Numbered from the stretch's first letter, positions 1-6,454 are shown. The stretch is DNA of 6,673 nucleotides from an uncultured Muribaculaceae bacterium (GCA_910587545.1 CAJUMI010000028.1:24473-31145), one strand, 5' to 3'. Notes: generated from the letters alone by a model not told the origin. Numbers and translations: made by a program.

Positions 1-420
1 GGCGACCGCCGTGACCGGCGGGGTATCTATCACTTTGGGATTTACGCTCATCTGCACAGCCTCGAACACATCGCGACCGGCGAGGTCGATCGCCGTGGCC
101 ATTTTGAATCCGAGGTCAATATTGGCCTTTGCCGCCGAAACGAGCGCGTGCACAACCTTGTCAACATTGCCGCCGGCAAGATAGTGGGCTTCGAGATCGT
201 CGCGCGTGATTTCATTAAGGCCGGCTTTATGAGCTTCGATCATGGCTCTGACGATCAAACTCGCCGGAACCTGCCTGATACGCATAAGCACAAGCTGGAT
301 CAGCGAGATGCGAACACCGCTTGCACGGGCCGAAATCCATAGAAAAAACGGACAATAATAAAAAAACAGGATCAGTAATATAATACCTGCGATAATGAGA
401 ATGATCAATGTCAGTTCCAT
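1..420 (-). CDS. floA: Flotillin-like protein FloA, N-terminal part (cut by window edge)
   Basis: The visible 140 codons read from an ATG at 420 to the left edge with no stop, so the C-terminal part (family members are about 330 aa) lies outside. Residues 4-30 form a hydrophobic membrane segment ending in FFLWISARASGV, followed by the conserved FloA block: EAHKAGLNEI, LEAHYLAGGNVDKVV, AIDLAGRDVFEAVQMSVNPKVI. This matches the bacterial FloA/YqfA (formerly UPF0365) family closely. Known role of the family: an SPFH-type membrane scaffold forming oligomeric assemblies in membrane microdomains and affecting membrane fluidity and the placement of membrane proteins. The start lies 27 bp after the stop of the TPR/PD40 gene, with no promoter-like sequence between, so co-transcription is likely (inference). 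No Shine-Dalgarno sequence is visible; the leader is A/T-rich. An NfeD-type partner, common beside floA in other bacteria, is not in this window but could lie downstream. Confidence 0.93.
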   Translation of the reverse strand, partial: MELTLIILIIAGIILLILFFYYCPFFLWISARASGVRISLIQLVLMRIRQVPASLIVRAMIEAHKAGLNEITRDDLEAHYLAGGNVDKVVHALVSAAKANIDLGFKMATAIDLAGRDVFEAVQMSVNPKVIDTPPVTAVA

Positions 421-447
421 GTTATTTAAGATTTATTGGTTTGTTTA

Positions 448-1836
448 TTATTTTGTCTCAAGGCGGATCACCTTGTTGCGCCATTCGGATATTTTCTGCC
501 GTCCGTATTCAATCGCAGTCTCGGCATCGGCTATCTGGTCGGCGAGATTTTTCTCTCCGCCGCGGTAGCGCTCGCGCAACTGATTGAGCCTTACGATCTG
601 CGCATCGATATGTTCTTGCTCTACGAGCAGCTCCTTCATCTCCTGACGGGCCTGACGGCTGCTGAAATCATCAAGCGAAGTGTACACCTTGCCGTTGCCC
701 ATCGATATCTCGAACCGGCTGTTGCCCATGCCGCGGCGGGATCCGCCCTCGTCGATGGCAGCGATACGCTGACGCAGTGCCGAGGCTTCAGCAGATCGTA
801 CACTGTCAATAGATTTTATACGCGCCTTGTCGTGAAGCGACGGGTCATCGACATCATAGTTGACACGCGTCTGCGAAGGCACAAATACATAGATCGTCAC
901 TTTGCCTGGGACACAACCGCGGTCGCTTGCAAACCATCCCGCGCCCGTAGCCTCGTCAATAGCAAGCATATAATCATTGTATGGCGAATTGTATGGCATA
1001 CCGATATTCTGCGGCTGCAGGTATCCGTCGTCGCTGCGGCGCGTCATAAAGATGTCATATCCGCCAAGCGACGCGTCGCCGGTTGCCGAATAGTAAAGCG
1101 TCATGCCATCCGGCATAAGAAAGGGATAATCGGCATCACCGCCCTCGGAGAAGTTGCCTTTCAGAGGGGTGGCATTGTCGATAGTGCCGTCATCGAGAAT
1201 TGACGCAGACATCAGTACCGCCGTTCCGGTAGAGTCGCTTTCAGCCCAGATCATCTCACTTCTGTTCTGAGGAAGATATACGAGTGTCCGCGCTCTGACA
1301 TCCGCATCTTCGGGTAAAAGCAGGCGGCCGGCCTCGGGTGAAAGCCTGTAGTGAGTGAAAAAATCCGACGCATCAACATTTAACGAATCGACGATTTCGA
1401 TTTTTTCCACGCGATCGAGCATATTGCTGAGCATTACCATGCGCTTGCGCAGCTCATCCATCCCCGCAGGCTCTGTCTTTTTATTTTTCTTCAGTTTGTC
1501 GCTCCAGATGTCGAGATGTTCTTCCGCTCCTTCGGTGTCGTAATCGTCAAGCGCAATCTCCACCAGAAGACGCGAAGCATCGGTGACACCGCGGTCTTCA
1601 GCAATCTTCAGGGATGCGACCGCCTCCGGGCTTCTACCTAACGCCACCAGCGAAGCTCCGAGATAATAATTGACATTGCCATCGCGCGGCGATGACTTTT
1701 TAAGAACTTTAAGTTTCTCTACGGCTGCTGAATAGTCGCCGTTTTTATATAGTTTTCTTGCCTCATCGAGCGGCGCTCCGGAAATCGGAGATATGCCCAG
1801 TCCGAACAGAATGAGACAAAGCAAAAATAAACGCAT
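448..1836 (-). CDS. Secreted TPR / PD40 (WD40-like) protein with C-terminal coiled coil
   Basis: A 462-residue protein of unknown function. Residues 1-21 look like a Sec signal peptide (MRLFLLCLILFG..., likely cut after ISGA), with no lipobox, so it is probably periplasmic. Residues 22-91 give about two TPR-like helix pairs (ARKLYKNGDYSAAVEKL; YYLGASLVALGRSPEAV), and 93-115 perhaps a third. Residues about 234-271 (DADYPFLMPDGMTLYYSA, GGYDIFMTRR) and 281-318 (YNSPYNDYMLAIDE, GWFASDR) are PD40-type beta-propeller repeats. Residues about 397-455 are charged and helical, a probable coiled coil. TPR followed by PD40 recalls PorE-like and OmpA-linked envelope proteins of Bacteroidota, but no OmpA-like domain follows. 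I chose the ATG at 1836 because the in-frame TTG at 1863 lies inside the predicted -7 box, and because a signal peptide then starts directly and AGGAGG sits just upstream. It probably leads a two-gene unit with floA. Confidence 0.85.
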   Translation of the reverse strand: MRLFLLCLILFGLGISPISGAPLDEARKLYKNGDYSAAVEKLKVLKKSSPRDGNVNYYLGASLVALGRSPEAVASLKIAEDRGVTDASRLLVEIALDDYDTEGAEEHLDIWSDKLKKNKKTEPAGMDELRKRMVMLSNMLDRVEKIEIVDSLNVDASDFFTHYRLSPEAGRLLLPEDADVRARTLVYLPQNRSEMIWAESDSTGTAVLMSASILDDGTIDNATPLKGNFSEGGDADYPFLMPDGMTLYYSATGDASLGGYDIFMTRRSDDGYLQPQNIGMPYNSPYNDYMLAIDEATGAGWFASDRGCVPGKVTIYVFVPSQTRVNYDVDDPSLHDKARIKSIDSVRSAEASALRQRIAAIDEGGSRRGMGNSRFEISMGNGKVYTSLDDFSSRQARQEMKELLVEQEHIDAQIVRLNQLRERYRGGEKNLADQIADAETAIEYGRQKISEWRNKVIRLETK

Positions 1837-1839
1837 AAG

Positions 1840-1845
1840 CCTCCT
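1840..1845 (-). promoter_or_regulatory. Shine-Dalgarno-like AGGAGG before the TPR/PD40 gene
   Basis: The minus strand reads AAAAGGAGGCTTATG, a full AGGAGG only 3 nt from the ATG at 1836. Such strong matches are uncommon in Bacteroidota, and the spacing is shorter than the usual 5-9 nt, so its contribution to initiation is uncertain. It supports the ATG at 1836 over the upstream in-frame TTG. Confidence 0.4.
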
Positions 1846-1860
1846 TTTTATTTGATTTCT

Positions 1861-1868
1861 CAAAGTTA
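1861..1868 (-). promoter_or_regulatory. Promoter -7 box (TAACTTTG) for the TPR/PD40-floA unit
   Basis: The minus strand carries TAACTTTG, an exact match to the Bacteroidales sigma-ABfr -7 consensus TAnnTTTG. Transcription would start near 1854, about 18 nt before the ATG at 1836. No clean TTTG -33 element is seen; the region at the expected spacing is T-rich (around 1883-1890). The prediction rests on the -7 match and its position. Confidence 0.55.
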
Positions 1869-1882
1869 TGAAATCTTTTCCG

Positions 1883-1944
1883 AAAAAAGAGCTTATTTAA
1901 ATACAAATATGAACTTTCAGGCGCGAAAGGCAAAAACAGCTCTT
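1883..1944 (-). terminator. buk: Candidate intrinsic terminator after buk
   Basis: On the minus strand, AAGAGCT (1944-1938, overlapping the buk stop codon) can pair with AGCTCTT (1893-1887). A run of T follows (1888-1883, partly inside the stem). Inside the long loop a second hairpin, CTTTC/GAAAG with a 6-nt loop (1914-1918 with 1925-1929), brings the outer arms closer. This could end the ptb-buk transcript before the next promoter. The large loop makes the fold less certain than a compact terminator. Confidence 0.4.
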
Positions 1945-3034
1945 ATATCCGATCAAGCACTGCTTCATGTTCGGGGTCATACACCTTGATCGGCAGATTG
2001 CCTGTCATCGCACCGTAAGCATTATATGCGAGCGCTCCAAGTTCATCCTCGCCGGCACGCACTGATATCGGAGCGATCCAGTCGATCCATTCTCTGAGTT
2101 TGTCCACACAATATGTGCTGTGGGCAATTCCACCGGTAAGGATAATAGCGTCGACATGACCTTTTAGCGACACAGCCCGCGCTCCGACATGACATGCCAC
2201 TTTGTAAAGCATCGAGTCAAGGACGGTCTTGTACGGCTGCTCTTCAGCTTCGGCACGGCGGACGATCTCAGCCACGTCGTTGATGCCCAGAAGCGCGGTA
2301 AGACCGCCTTTGCCATTAAGCAGTTTATGGATTTCGCGCTGAGTATAACGGCCGCTGAAACACAGATCGACAAGATCAGCCGCAGGAAGCGAGCCTGCTC
2401 GTTCGGGACTGAACGGACCGTCGCCGTCAAGAGCGTTGTTGACATCAATCACCTCGCCGTGACGGTGAGCTCCGATAGAGATGCCACCTCCGAGATGGAC
2501 AACGATAAGATCGAGTTCCTCATATTTAAGGTTGTTCAAACGGGCGTAGCGACGGGCGACGGCCTTGCTGTTGAGAGCGTGGAATATCGATCGGCGCTCG
2601 AGGCCGGGCAATCCCGACACACGAGCCTCGGGGATCAGTTCGTCAACCACTTCGGGATCCGCAATAAATGCCGGGCAACCTATATTTGCGGCAAACTCGT
2701 CGGCCATGAGACCGCCAAGATTACAGGCATGCTCCATCTCAGCGTTTATAAGATCGTGTCGGATCTTGTCATCGACGCGGTAAACGCCGCCCGGCGTAGG
2801 CTTGAGCAGACCGCCACGGGCAATCACGACATCAAACTGATGCTCGTCAATGCCTTCTTGGGCCAGAAGCCGGTGCATAGCCTCGTTGCGATAACCGAGC
2901 TGCTCATTGACATGCTCAAAACGAGCGAGCTCCTCGACCTGATGCTGAATACACCCTTTCCATTTTATCGTCTCATCTTCATAAATAGCAAACTTAGTTG
3001 ATGTAGACCCGGGATTGATTACAAATATCTTCAT
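1943..3034 (-). CDS. buk: Butyrate kinase
   Basis: A 363-residue enzyme of the acetate kinase/butyrate kinase (ASKHA) family, close to the usual length of about 355. It transfers the phosphate of butyryl phosphate to ADP, giving butyrate and ATP in the cytoplasm; branched acyl phosphates can also be substrates in some members. Visible motifs: N-terminal phosphate-binding INPGSTSTK (residues 6-14), RGGLLKPTPGG from 73, HLGGGISIGAHRHG from 180, DGDGPFSPERAGSLP (203-217) and LTGGIAHS (299-306). The butyrate kinase-type NPGSTSTK and the adjoining ptb favour Buk over acetate kinase. I start at the ATG at 3034 (MKIFVINPG), which matches family N-termini; an in-frame TTG two codons upstream (3040) is possible but less likely. 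It lies 18 bp after the ptb stop with no promoter between, so the two genes should be one operon. No Shine-Dalgarno sequence is seen. Confidence 0.95.
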   Translation of the reverse strand: MKIFVINPGSTSTKFAIYEDETIKWKGCIQHQVEELARFEHVNEQLGYRNEAMHRLLAQEGIDEHQFDVVIARGGLLKPTPGGVYRVDDKIRHDLINAEMEHACNLGGLMADEFAANIGCPAFIADPEVVDELIPEARVSGLPGLERRSIFHALNSKAVARRYARLNNLKYEELDLIVVHLGGGISIGAHRHGEVIDVNNALDGDGPFSPERAGSLPAADLVDLCFSGRYTQREIHKLLNGKGGLTALLGINDVAEIVRRAEAEEQPYKTVLDSMLYKVACHVGARAVSLKGHVDAIILTGGIAHSTYCVDKLREWIDWIAPISVRAGEDELGALAYNAYGAMTGNLPIKVYDPEHEAVLDRI

Positions 3035-3052
3035 AGTCAAATTGATAGGGGT

Positions 3053-3970
3053 TTATGATGCTATACAGGCAAGAATTACACTAAAGAATTTCGACTCCGC
3101 CGAATCGGCTCGCGAAGCCACGACGACAGGCGCAGTTGTGCCTGTCACCAGTCCGGCCATACGTGCTTTCCCGAAATACGACACTGTTTTATAAAATGCA
3201 TTTGATGCCTCAAGATCAGGCATGATCAGGATATCTGCATCTCCGACAACATCCGATCCGATTTTCTTGATCCTGGCGCTTTCGATGTCACATGCGGTCT
3301 TGACATCCATCGGCCCGCTCATTGACACATCGCCGAAACGTCCGTTTTCAGCCATATTTTTCAAAGTCTCGTAATCGCTTGTAACCTGGAAACGCGAGTT
3401 GATTTTTTCGGTAAAATGGATCAAAGCTATTTTCGGGCATTCGATTCCGATACTGCGTGCAATGGCGCAGTCATAGCCGATCATGGCCTCAAACTGTTCG
3501 AGTGTCGGATTCGGTATCACGGCTGCATCCGAAAACATCAGCAATTTATGATACACCGGAGCCTCGACCAATGTTATGTGGCTCATCACGGCTCCTCTCT
3601 CTATGAGTCCGCGTCCGCCTTCCTTATCGATGACCGCATGAAGAATAGTGTCGGTATTAAGCGATCCCTTCATCAGCACATCGGCTTCGCCGTCATGTAC
3701 GATACGCACTCCCTCGCGGGCTGCCGCCACTACATCGGCACACCTGACAAGTCTTATACGATCGGCAGAATAAGACCGGCAGAACGCCAGAAAGTCATCA
3801 CTTTCATCACCACCGAGAACAAGTATGAGATCTACGAGATCTTCCTCGGCGCAACGGCGCACGACATATTCCGTATGATCGTCTGCAGGACATACTATTG
3901 CCACACGTTTTCGCTCACTAAAAGCCTTATATCTATCTAAAAGATCTTCAAAACTTCTAAAAGTCCTCAT
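3053..3970 (-). CDS. ptb: Phosphate butyryltransferase
   Basis: A 305-residue member of the phosphate acetyl/butyryltransferase family (PTA_PTB domain over nearly the whole length), about the usual size of Ptb (about 300). It exchanges CoA of butyryl-CoA for phosphate, giving butyryl phosphate for the kinase encoded next. Family features seen: ADVLMKGSLNTDTIL (96-110), SHITLVEAP (130-138), SDAAVIPNPTLEQ (147-159), IMPDLEASNAFYKT (249-262) and the C-terminal APVVVASRADSAESKFFS block (280-297). The short single-domain form plus the neighbouring buk favours Ptb over Pta, although the exact acyl chain (butyryl, isobutyryl, isovaleryl) cannot be read from sequence. The ATG at 3970 is the first start of the conserved frame and lies about 15 nt below a predicted transcription start. 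It is the first gene of the ptb-buk operon. Confidence 0.94.
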   Translation of the reverse strand: MRTFRSFEDLLDRYKAFSERKRVAIVCPADDHTEYVVRRCAEEDLVDLILVLGGDESDDFLAFCRSYSADRIRLVRCADVVAAAREGVRIVHDGEADVLMKGSLNTDTILHAVIDKEGGRGLIERGAVMSHITLVEAPVYHKLLMFSDAAVIPNPTLEQFEAMIGYDCAIARSIGIECPKIALIHFTEKINSRFQVTSDYETLKNMAENGRFGDVSMSGPMDVKTACDIESARIKKIGSDVVGDADILIMPDLEASNAFYKTVSYFGKARMAGLVTGTTAPVVVASRADSAESKFFSVILACIAS

Positions 3971-3990
3971 CTAAGCTTACATTTTTTTTG

Positions 3991-4022
3991 CAAATATCTG
4001 AATTTGTTTCCTTACAGCCAAA
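3991..4022 (-). promoter_or_regulatory. ptb: Promoter of ptb-buk (TTTG - 20 nt - GATATTTG)
   Basis: On the minus strand a -33 TTTG (4022-4019) and a -7 box GATATTTG (3998-3991; seven of eight consensus positions to TAnnTTTG) are separated by exactly 20 nt, the expected spacing for Bacteroidales primary-sigma promoters. Transcription would start near 3984, giving a leader of about 15 nt before the ptb ATG. Confidence 0.55.
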
Positions 4023-4180
4023 TTGACAGACTAAAAATTGCACAAATCCGCCAAAAATATGCAAAGCCGCCAAGGCTTCAATGCAGCTGCTAGCCATTTT
4101 CCGCAGATACAGCCCTGACAAGTCAAAATAACAGCCATAAAAAATAACGGCAGTACTGAGCCAATAAGGAAATTTTTCCG

Positions 4181-4188
4181 TAACTTTG
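4181..4188 (+). promoter_or_regulatory. Promoter -7 box (TAACTTTG) for the transporter gene
   Basis: An exact TAnnTTTG match. Transcription from about 4195 would leave a leader of about 85 nt before the ATG at 4281, longer than for the other genes here. No good TTTG -33 element is seen 19-21 nt upstream. A short self-complementary GGAAATTTTTCC (4168-4179) lies immediately before the box and could be an operator or chance AT-rich symmetry. A weak hairpin is possible in the leader (GGTA/TGCC near 4205-4216), but nothing resembles a known riboswitch. Confidence 0.5.
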
Positions 4189-4280
4189 TGGCACAATTTC
4201 TAACGGTAGTTCTGCCAACGGTTGCAGATTTGCTTTCCACCCAAGCTAAAACATTGTTTATCAACATACAATAATAATTT

Positions 4281-5942
4281 ATGGATTGGATCCTTGACTT
4301 GCTCATGCCGGGCAATACGTCTATAGCCAGCACATTGGTTCTATATTCGTTTGTCATAGCAGCCGGCATCTACATCGGCAAACTGAAAATCTGCGGAGTC
4401 TCCTTAGGCGTGACATTCGTGCTGTTTGTCGGAATTCTGATGGGCCATTTCGGCTACATCGTCGATGACAACATTCTTAAATTCGTGCGCGAGTTTGGCC
4501 TTATTCTGTTTATCTTCTCGATAGGTCTGCAGGTCGGCCCCGGGTTCTTCTCTTCCTTCAAAAAAGGGGGCATGAGACTCAACTTCCTCGCTGTCCTGAT
4601 CATCGCCCTCAATGTGCTGATCGTTTTGGGCATCTACTACTTCGGCAATATCAATGACATCAACGCACTTGTCGGAGTGATGAGCGGGGCTGTGACAAAT
4701 ACGCCCGGACTCGCCGCTGCGCAGCAGACTGTCAGCCAGATGTATCAGAGTCCCGAGCAGGCCAACCTCATGGCGTCGGGCTACGCCGCAGCCTACCCTC
4801 TCGGAGTTGTCGGCATAATCCTTTCGATGTTTGTCATCAAAGGCATTTTCCGCATCTCTACCGACAAAGAGATCAAACAGATCGAGGATGATCAGGAAAG
4901 CGCACAACTCAAGCCTCACCTGATCTCGATCGACGTCACAAACCGCCTCATCGACGGTCGTAGCCTGCTTCAGCTCCACGACGTGATCCAATGCAATTTT
5001 GTCGTGTCGCGCATTATGGGCAAAGACAATGTCGTTACTATTCCCAAATCATCGACTGAGATCCACGTTGGCGACCGTCTGCTGATCGTCTGCTCGGCGA
5101 TCGACGCCTCGCGTTTTACAGCCGTTCTCGGCCCCCAGATCGAGATGGACTGGGAATCCACCCAGACTCCGGTATACTCACGACGCATACTTATCACCAA
5201 GAGCGAATACAACGGCGTCGCCCTCGGCTCACTCCGTCTCCACAACGGCTATAAGCTCAATGCCACCCGTGTCAATCGTGCGGGCGTCGATCTTCTCGCC
5301 TCGCCCAATCTCCGCATTCAGATGGGCGACCGCCTGACCGTTGTCGGCAATCTTGACGACATCGACCGCCTGGCCTCTCGACTCGGCAACTCGATGAAAC
5401 GCCTCAACCAACCAAACCTGATAACGATCTTCATCGGAATAATACTCGGCATCATACTCGGATCGGTCAATCTCGGCTTCGGGATGAAGCTAGGCCTTGC
5501 AGGTGGCCCGCTCGTGGTGGCAATCCTGCTGAGCCGGTTCGGTTACAAAGCCAAACTCATCACCTACACATCATCATCGGCGTCCCTTCTTCTCCGCGAA
5601 CTCGGCATCTGTATGTTCCTCGCCTCGGTCGGAATTTCAGCAGGCAAAGGCTTCGCCGACGCGGTGTTCAACACCACCGGCATGTGGTGGGTGATCTGGG
5701 GATTTGTGATCACCGTCGTACCTCTGATCACCGTAGGCCTGATTGCCCGCGGACGTGACAAAATCAACTTCCTGACGATCATGGGTCTGTTCTCGGGCGG
5801 TTGCACCGATCCCCCAGCGCTTGCCTATGCCAACAACTCGACAGGCAACGACGCTCCCGCGGTAGCATATTCAACTGTCTATCCGTTGACGATGTTCCTG
5901 CGAGTAGTCGCCGCCCAGGCTCTGATACTTTGCCTCGCCTGA
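4281..5942 (+). CDS. AspT/YidE/YbjL-type transporter with two RCK_C domains
   Basis: A 553-residue inner-membrane protein of the aspartate:alanine exchanger (AAEx) type, near the family's usual length of about 550-560. Hydrophobic segments occupy residues about 15-190 and 380-553, flanking a soluble middle (191-378). That middle holds two RCK_C (TrkA_C)-like domains: about 207-288, with VGDRLLIVCS, and about 295-370, with MGDRLTVVGN. The two membrane halves are repeats of each other: SIGLQVGPGFF (80-90) matches SVGISAGKGFA (449-459), and SGAVTNTPGLAAA (135-147) matches SGGCTDPPALAYA (505-517). Known AspT exchanges aspartate for alanine, but most Bacteroidota homologues have no proven substrate, and no aspartate decarboxylase gene is next to it here, so the substrate is left open. 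The RCK_C pair suggests gating by a small ligand (inference). The ATG at 4281 follows an A/T-rich leader without Shine-Dalgarno. It stands alone between a promoter and a strong terminator. Confidence 0.88.
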   Translation: MDWILDLLMPGNTSIASTLVLYSFVIAAGIYIGKLKICGVSLGVTFVLFVGILMGHFGYIVDDNILKFVREFGLILFIFSIGLQVGPGFFSSFKKGGMRLNFLAVLIIALNVLIVLGIYYFGNINDINALVGVMSGAVTNTPGLAAAQQTVSQMYQSPEQANLMASGYAAAYPLGVVGIILSMFVIKGIFRISTDKEIKQIEDDQESAQLKPHLISIDVTNRLIDGRSLLQLHDVIQCNFVVSRIMGKDNVVTIPKSSTEIHVGDRLLIVCSAIDASRFTAVLGPQIEMDWESTQTPVYSRRILITKSEYNGVALGSLRLHNGYKLNATRVNRAGVDLLASPNLRIQMGDRLTVVGNLDDIDRLASRLGNSMKRLNQPNLITIFIGIILGIILGSVNLGFGMKLGLAGGPLVVAILLSRFGYKAKLITYTSSSASLLLRELGICMFLASVGISAGKGFADAVFNTTGMWWVIWGFVITVVPLITVGLIARGRDKINFLTIMGLFSGGCTDPPALAYANNSTGNDAPAVAYSTVYPLTMFLRVVAAQALILCLA

Positions 5943-5988
5943 TAGTCTTATCGCAATAAAAGAGCCCGACGAGGCTATCTCAATCTAA

Positions 5989-6035
5989 AAAAGATGTTCG
6001 ATTCGCCGCCAGGCGGCTAAAATCGAACATCTTTT
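5989..6035. terminator. Bidirectional intrinsic terminator, transporter / trxA
   Basis: A perfect 15-bp inverted repeat, AAAAGATGTTCGATT (5989-6003) with AATCGAACATCTTTT (6021-6035), encloses a second GC-rich stem, GCCGC/GCGGC (6005-6009 with 6013-6017) around a CAG loop. On the plus strand the stem ends in TTTTATTTC, and on the minus strand in TTTTTTAG, so it can end both the transporter transcript and the convergent trxA transcript. Its position midway between two converging stop codons supports this. Confidence 0.85.
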
Positions 6036-6103
6036 ATTTCTTAGCGCCACAAAGATGCGCTTTTATCAATAAAGAGGAGTAAAACGGAGAATGAGAAACT
6101 CTT

Positions 6104-6400
6104 TTAAATGAATTCCTTGATTTTGGCGACAAGAACATCTGCCTGTTGCAAGCCTACAGCACGCCATGCCGGTTCGCCATTCTTGAACATGATAAGCGTA
6201 GGTATTGACTGCACATTGTATTTACGGGCTACGGCCTCATTCTTATCTATATCTACTTTAATAACATTGGCTGCATCGCCAATTTCCTCCTTAACCTTTT
6301 CGATTATAGGAGACTGCATCCTACAAGGACCGCACCAGGTAGCATAAAAATCAACCAGTGTAGGCTTGCTCTCTTTTATCAGTTCGTTAAATTCGCTCAT
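6104..6400 (-). CDS. trxA: Thioredoxin
   Basis: A 98-residue single-domain thioredoxin, slightly shorter than the typical 105. It is a cytoplasmic dithiol reductant that gives electrons to ribonucleotide reductase, peroxiredoxins and other disulfide targets and is recharged by thioredoxin reductase. The canonical active site WCGPC is at residues 22-26 in the context LVDFYATWCGPCRM, with the buried Asp at 17. The cis-proline loop is SIPTLIMF (Pro67), and a C-terminal GEPAWRAVG turn follows. No signal peptide is present, so a periplasmic TlpA-like role is unlikely. The ATG at 6400 gives a standard N-terminus (MSEFNELI). It is a single-gene unit with its own promoter and the shared terminator downstream. 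Confidence 0.95.
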   Translation of the reverse strand: MSEFNELIKESKPTLVDFYATWCGPCRMQSPIIEKVKEEIGDAANVIKVDIDKNEAVARKYNVQSIPTLIMFKNGEPAWRAVGLQQADVLVAKIKEFI

Positions 6401-6454
6401 ATTTTCAATCTTAAAATTCAGGTTATTAAAATTATATATTAAAGAGTATGTTTC

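Larger units (their letters stand above)
3971..4280. other. Divergent intergenic control region, ptb / transporter
   Basis: These 310 bases carry no convincing gene; short minus-strand open frames here lack any recognisable family signal and run into the transporter. They contain a minus-strand promoter for ptb near the left end, a plus-strand promoter for the transporter near 4181, and between them (4060-4085) a hairpin-forming sequence that neither predicted transcript would include. The composition is AT-rich compared with the flanking genes. Confidence 0.7.

Noticed and set aside
436..1203. 255-codon open frame on the plus strand, opposite the TPR/PD40 gene
   Set aside because: It lies entirely antisense to a gene with recognisable domains and signal peptide, has no family resemblance, and has no promoter of its own.
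2189..3001. 270-codon open frame on the plus strand, opposite buk
   Set aside because: Buk has unmistakable family motifs throughout; the antisense frame is a composition shadow with no recognisable domain.
3416..3940. 174-codon open frame on the plus strand, opposite ptb
   Set aside because: Antisense shadow of a well-recognised enzyme; the translation shows no domain and an implausible composition.
3957..4369. Two overlapping minus-strand open frames in the divergent intergenic region
   Set aside because: One overlaps the ptb start, the other the transporter start. Neither shows a family motif, and both cross predicted promoters.
4404..4991. 195-codon open frame on the minus strand, opposite the transporter
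   Set aside because: Rich in Asp/Glu/His as expected for the complement of a hydrophobic membrane protein; no independent evidence.
5963..5976. Short hairpin AGCC/GGCT just after the transporter stop
   Set aside because: Only 4 bp with no T tract after it; the strong hairpin at 5989-6035 is a better terminator.
6049..6056. CATCTTTG on the minus strand, resembling a -7 promoter box
   Set aside because: It would transcribe only into the terminator and antisense to the transporter end; no -33 element or gene supports it.
6043..6061. AGCGC/GCGCT hairpin followed by TTTTAT on the plus strand
   Set aside because: A 5-bp stem with a 9-nt loop, downstream of an already strong terminator; probably chance, at best a backup.
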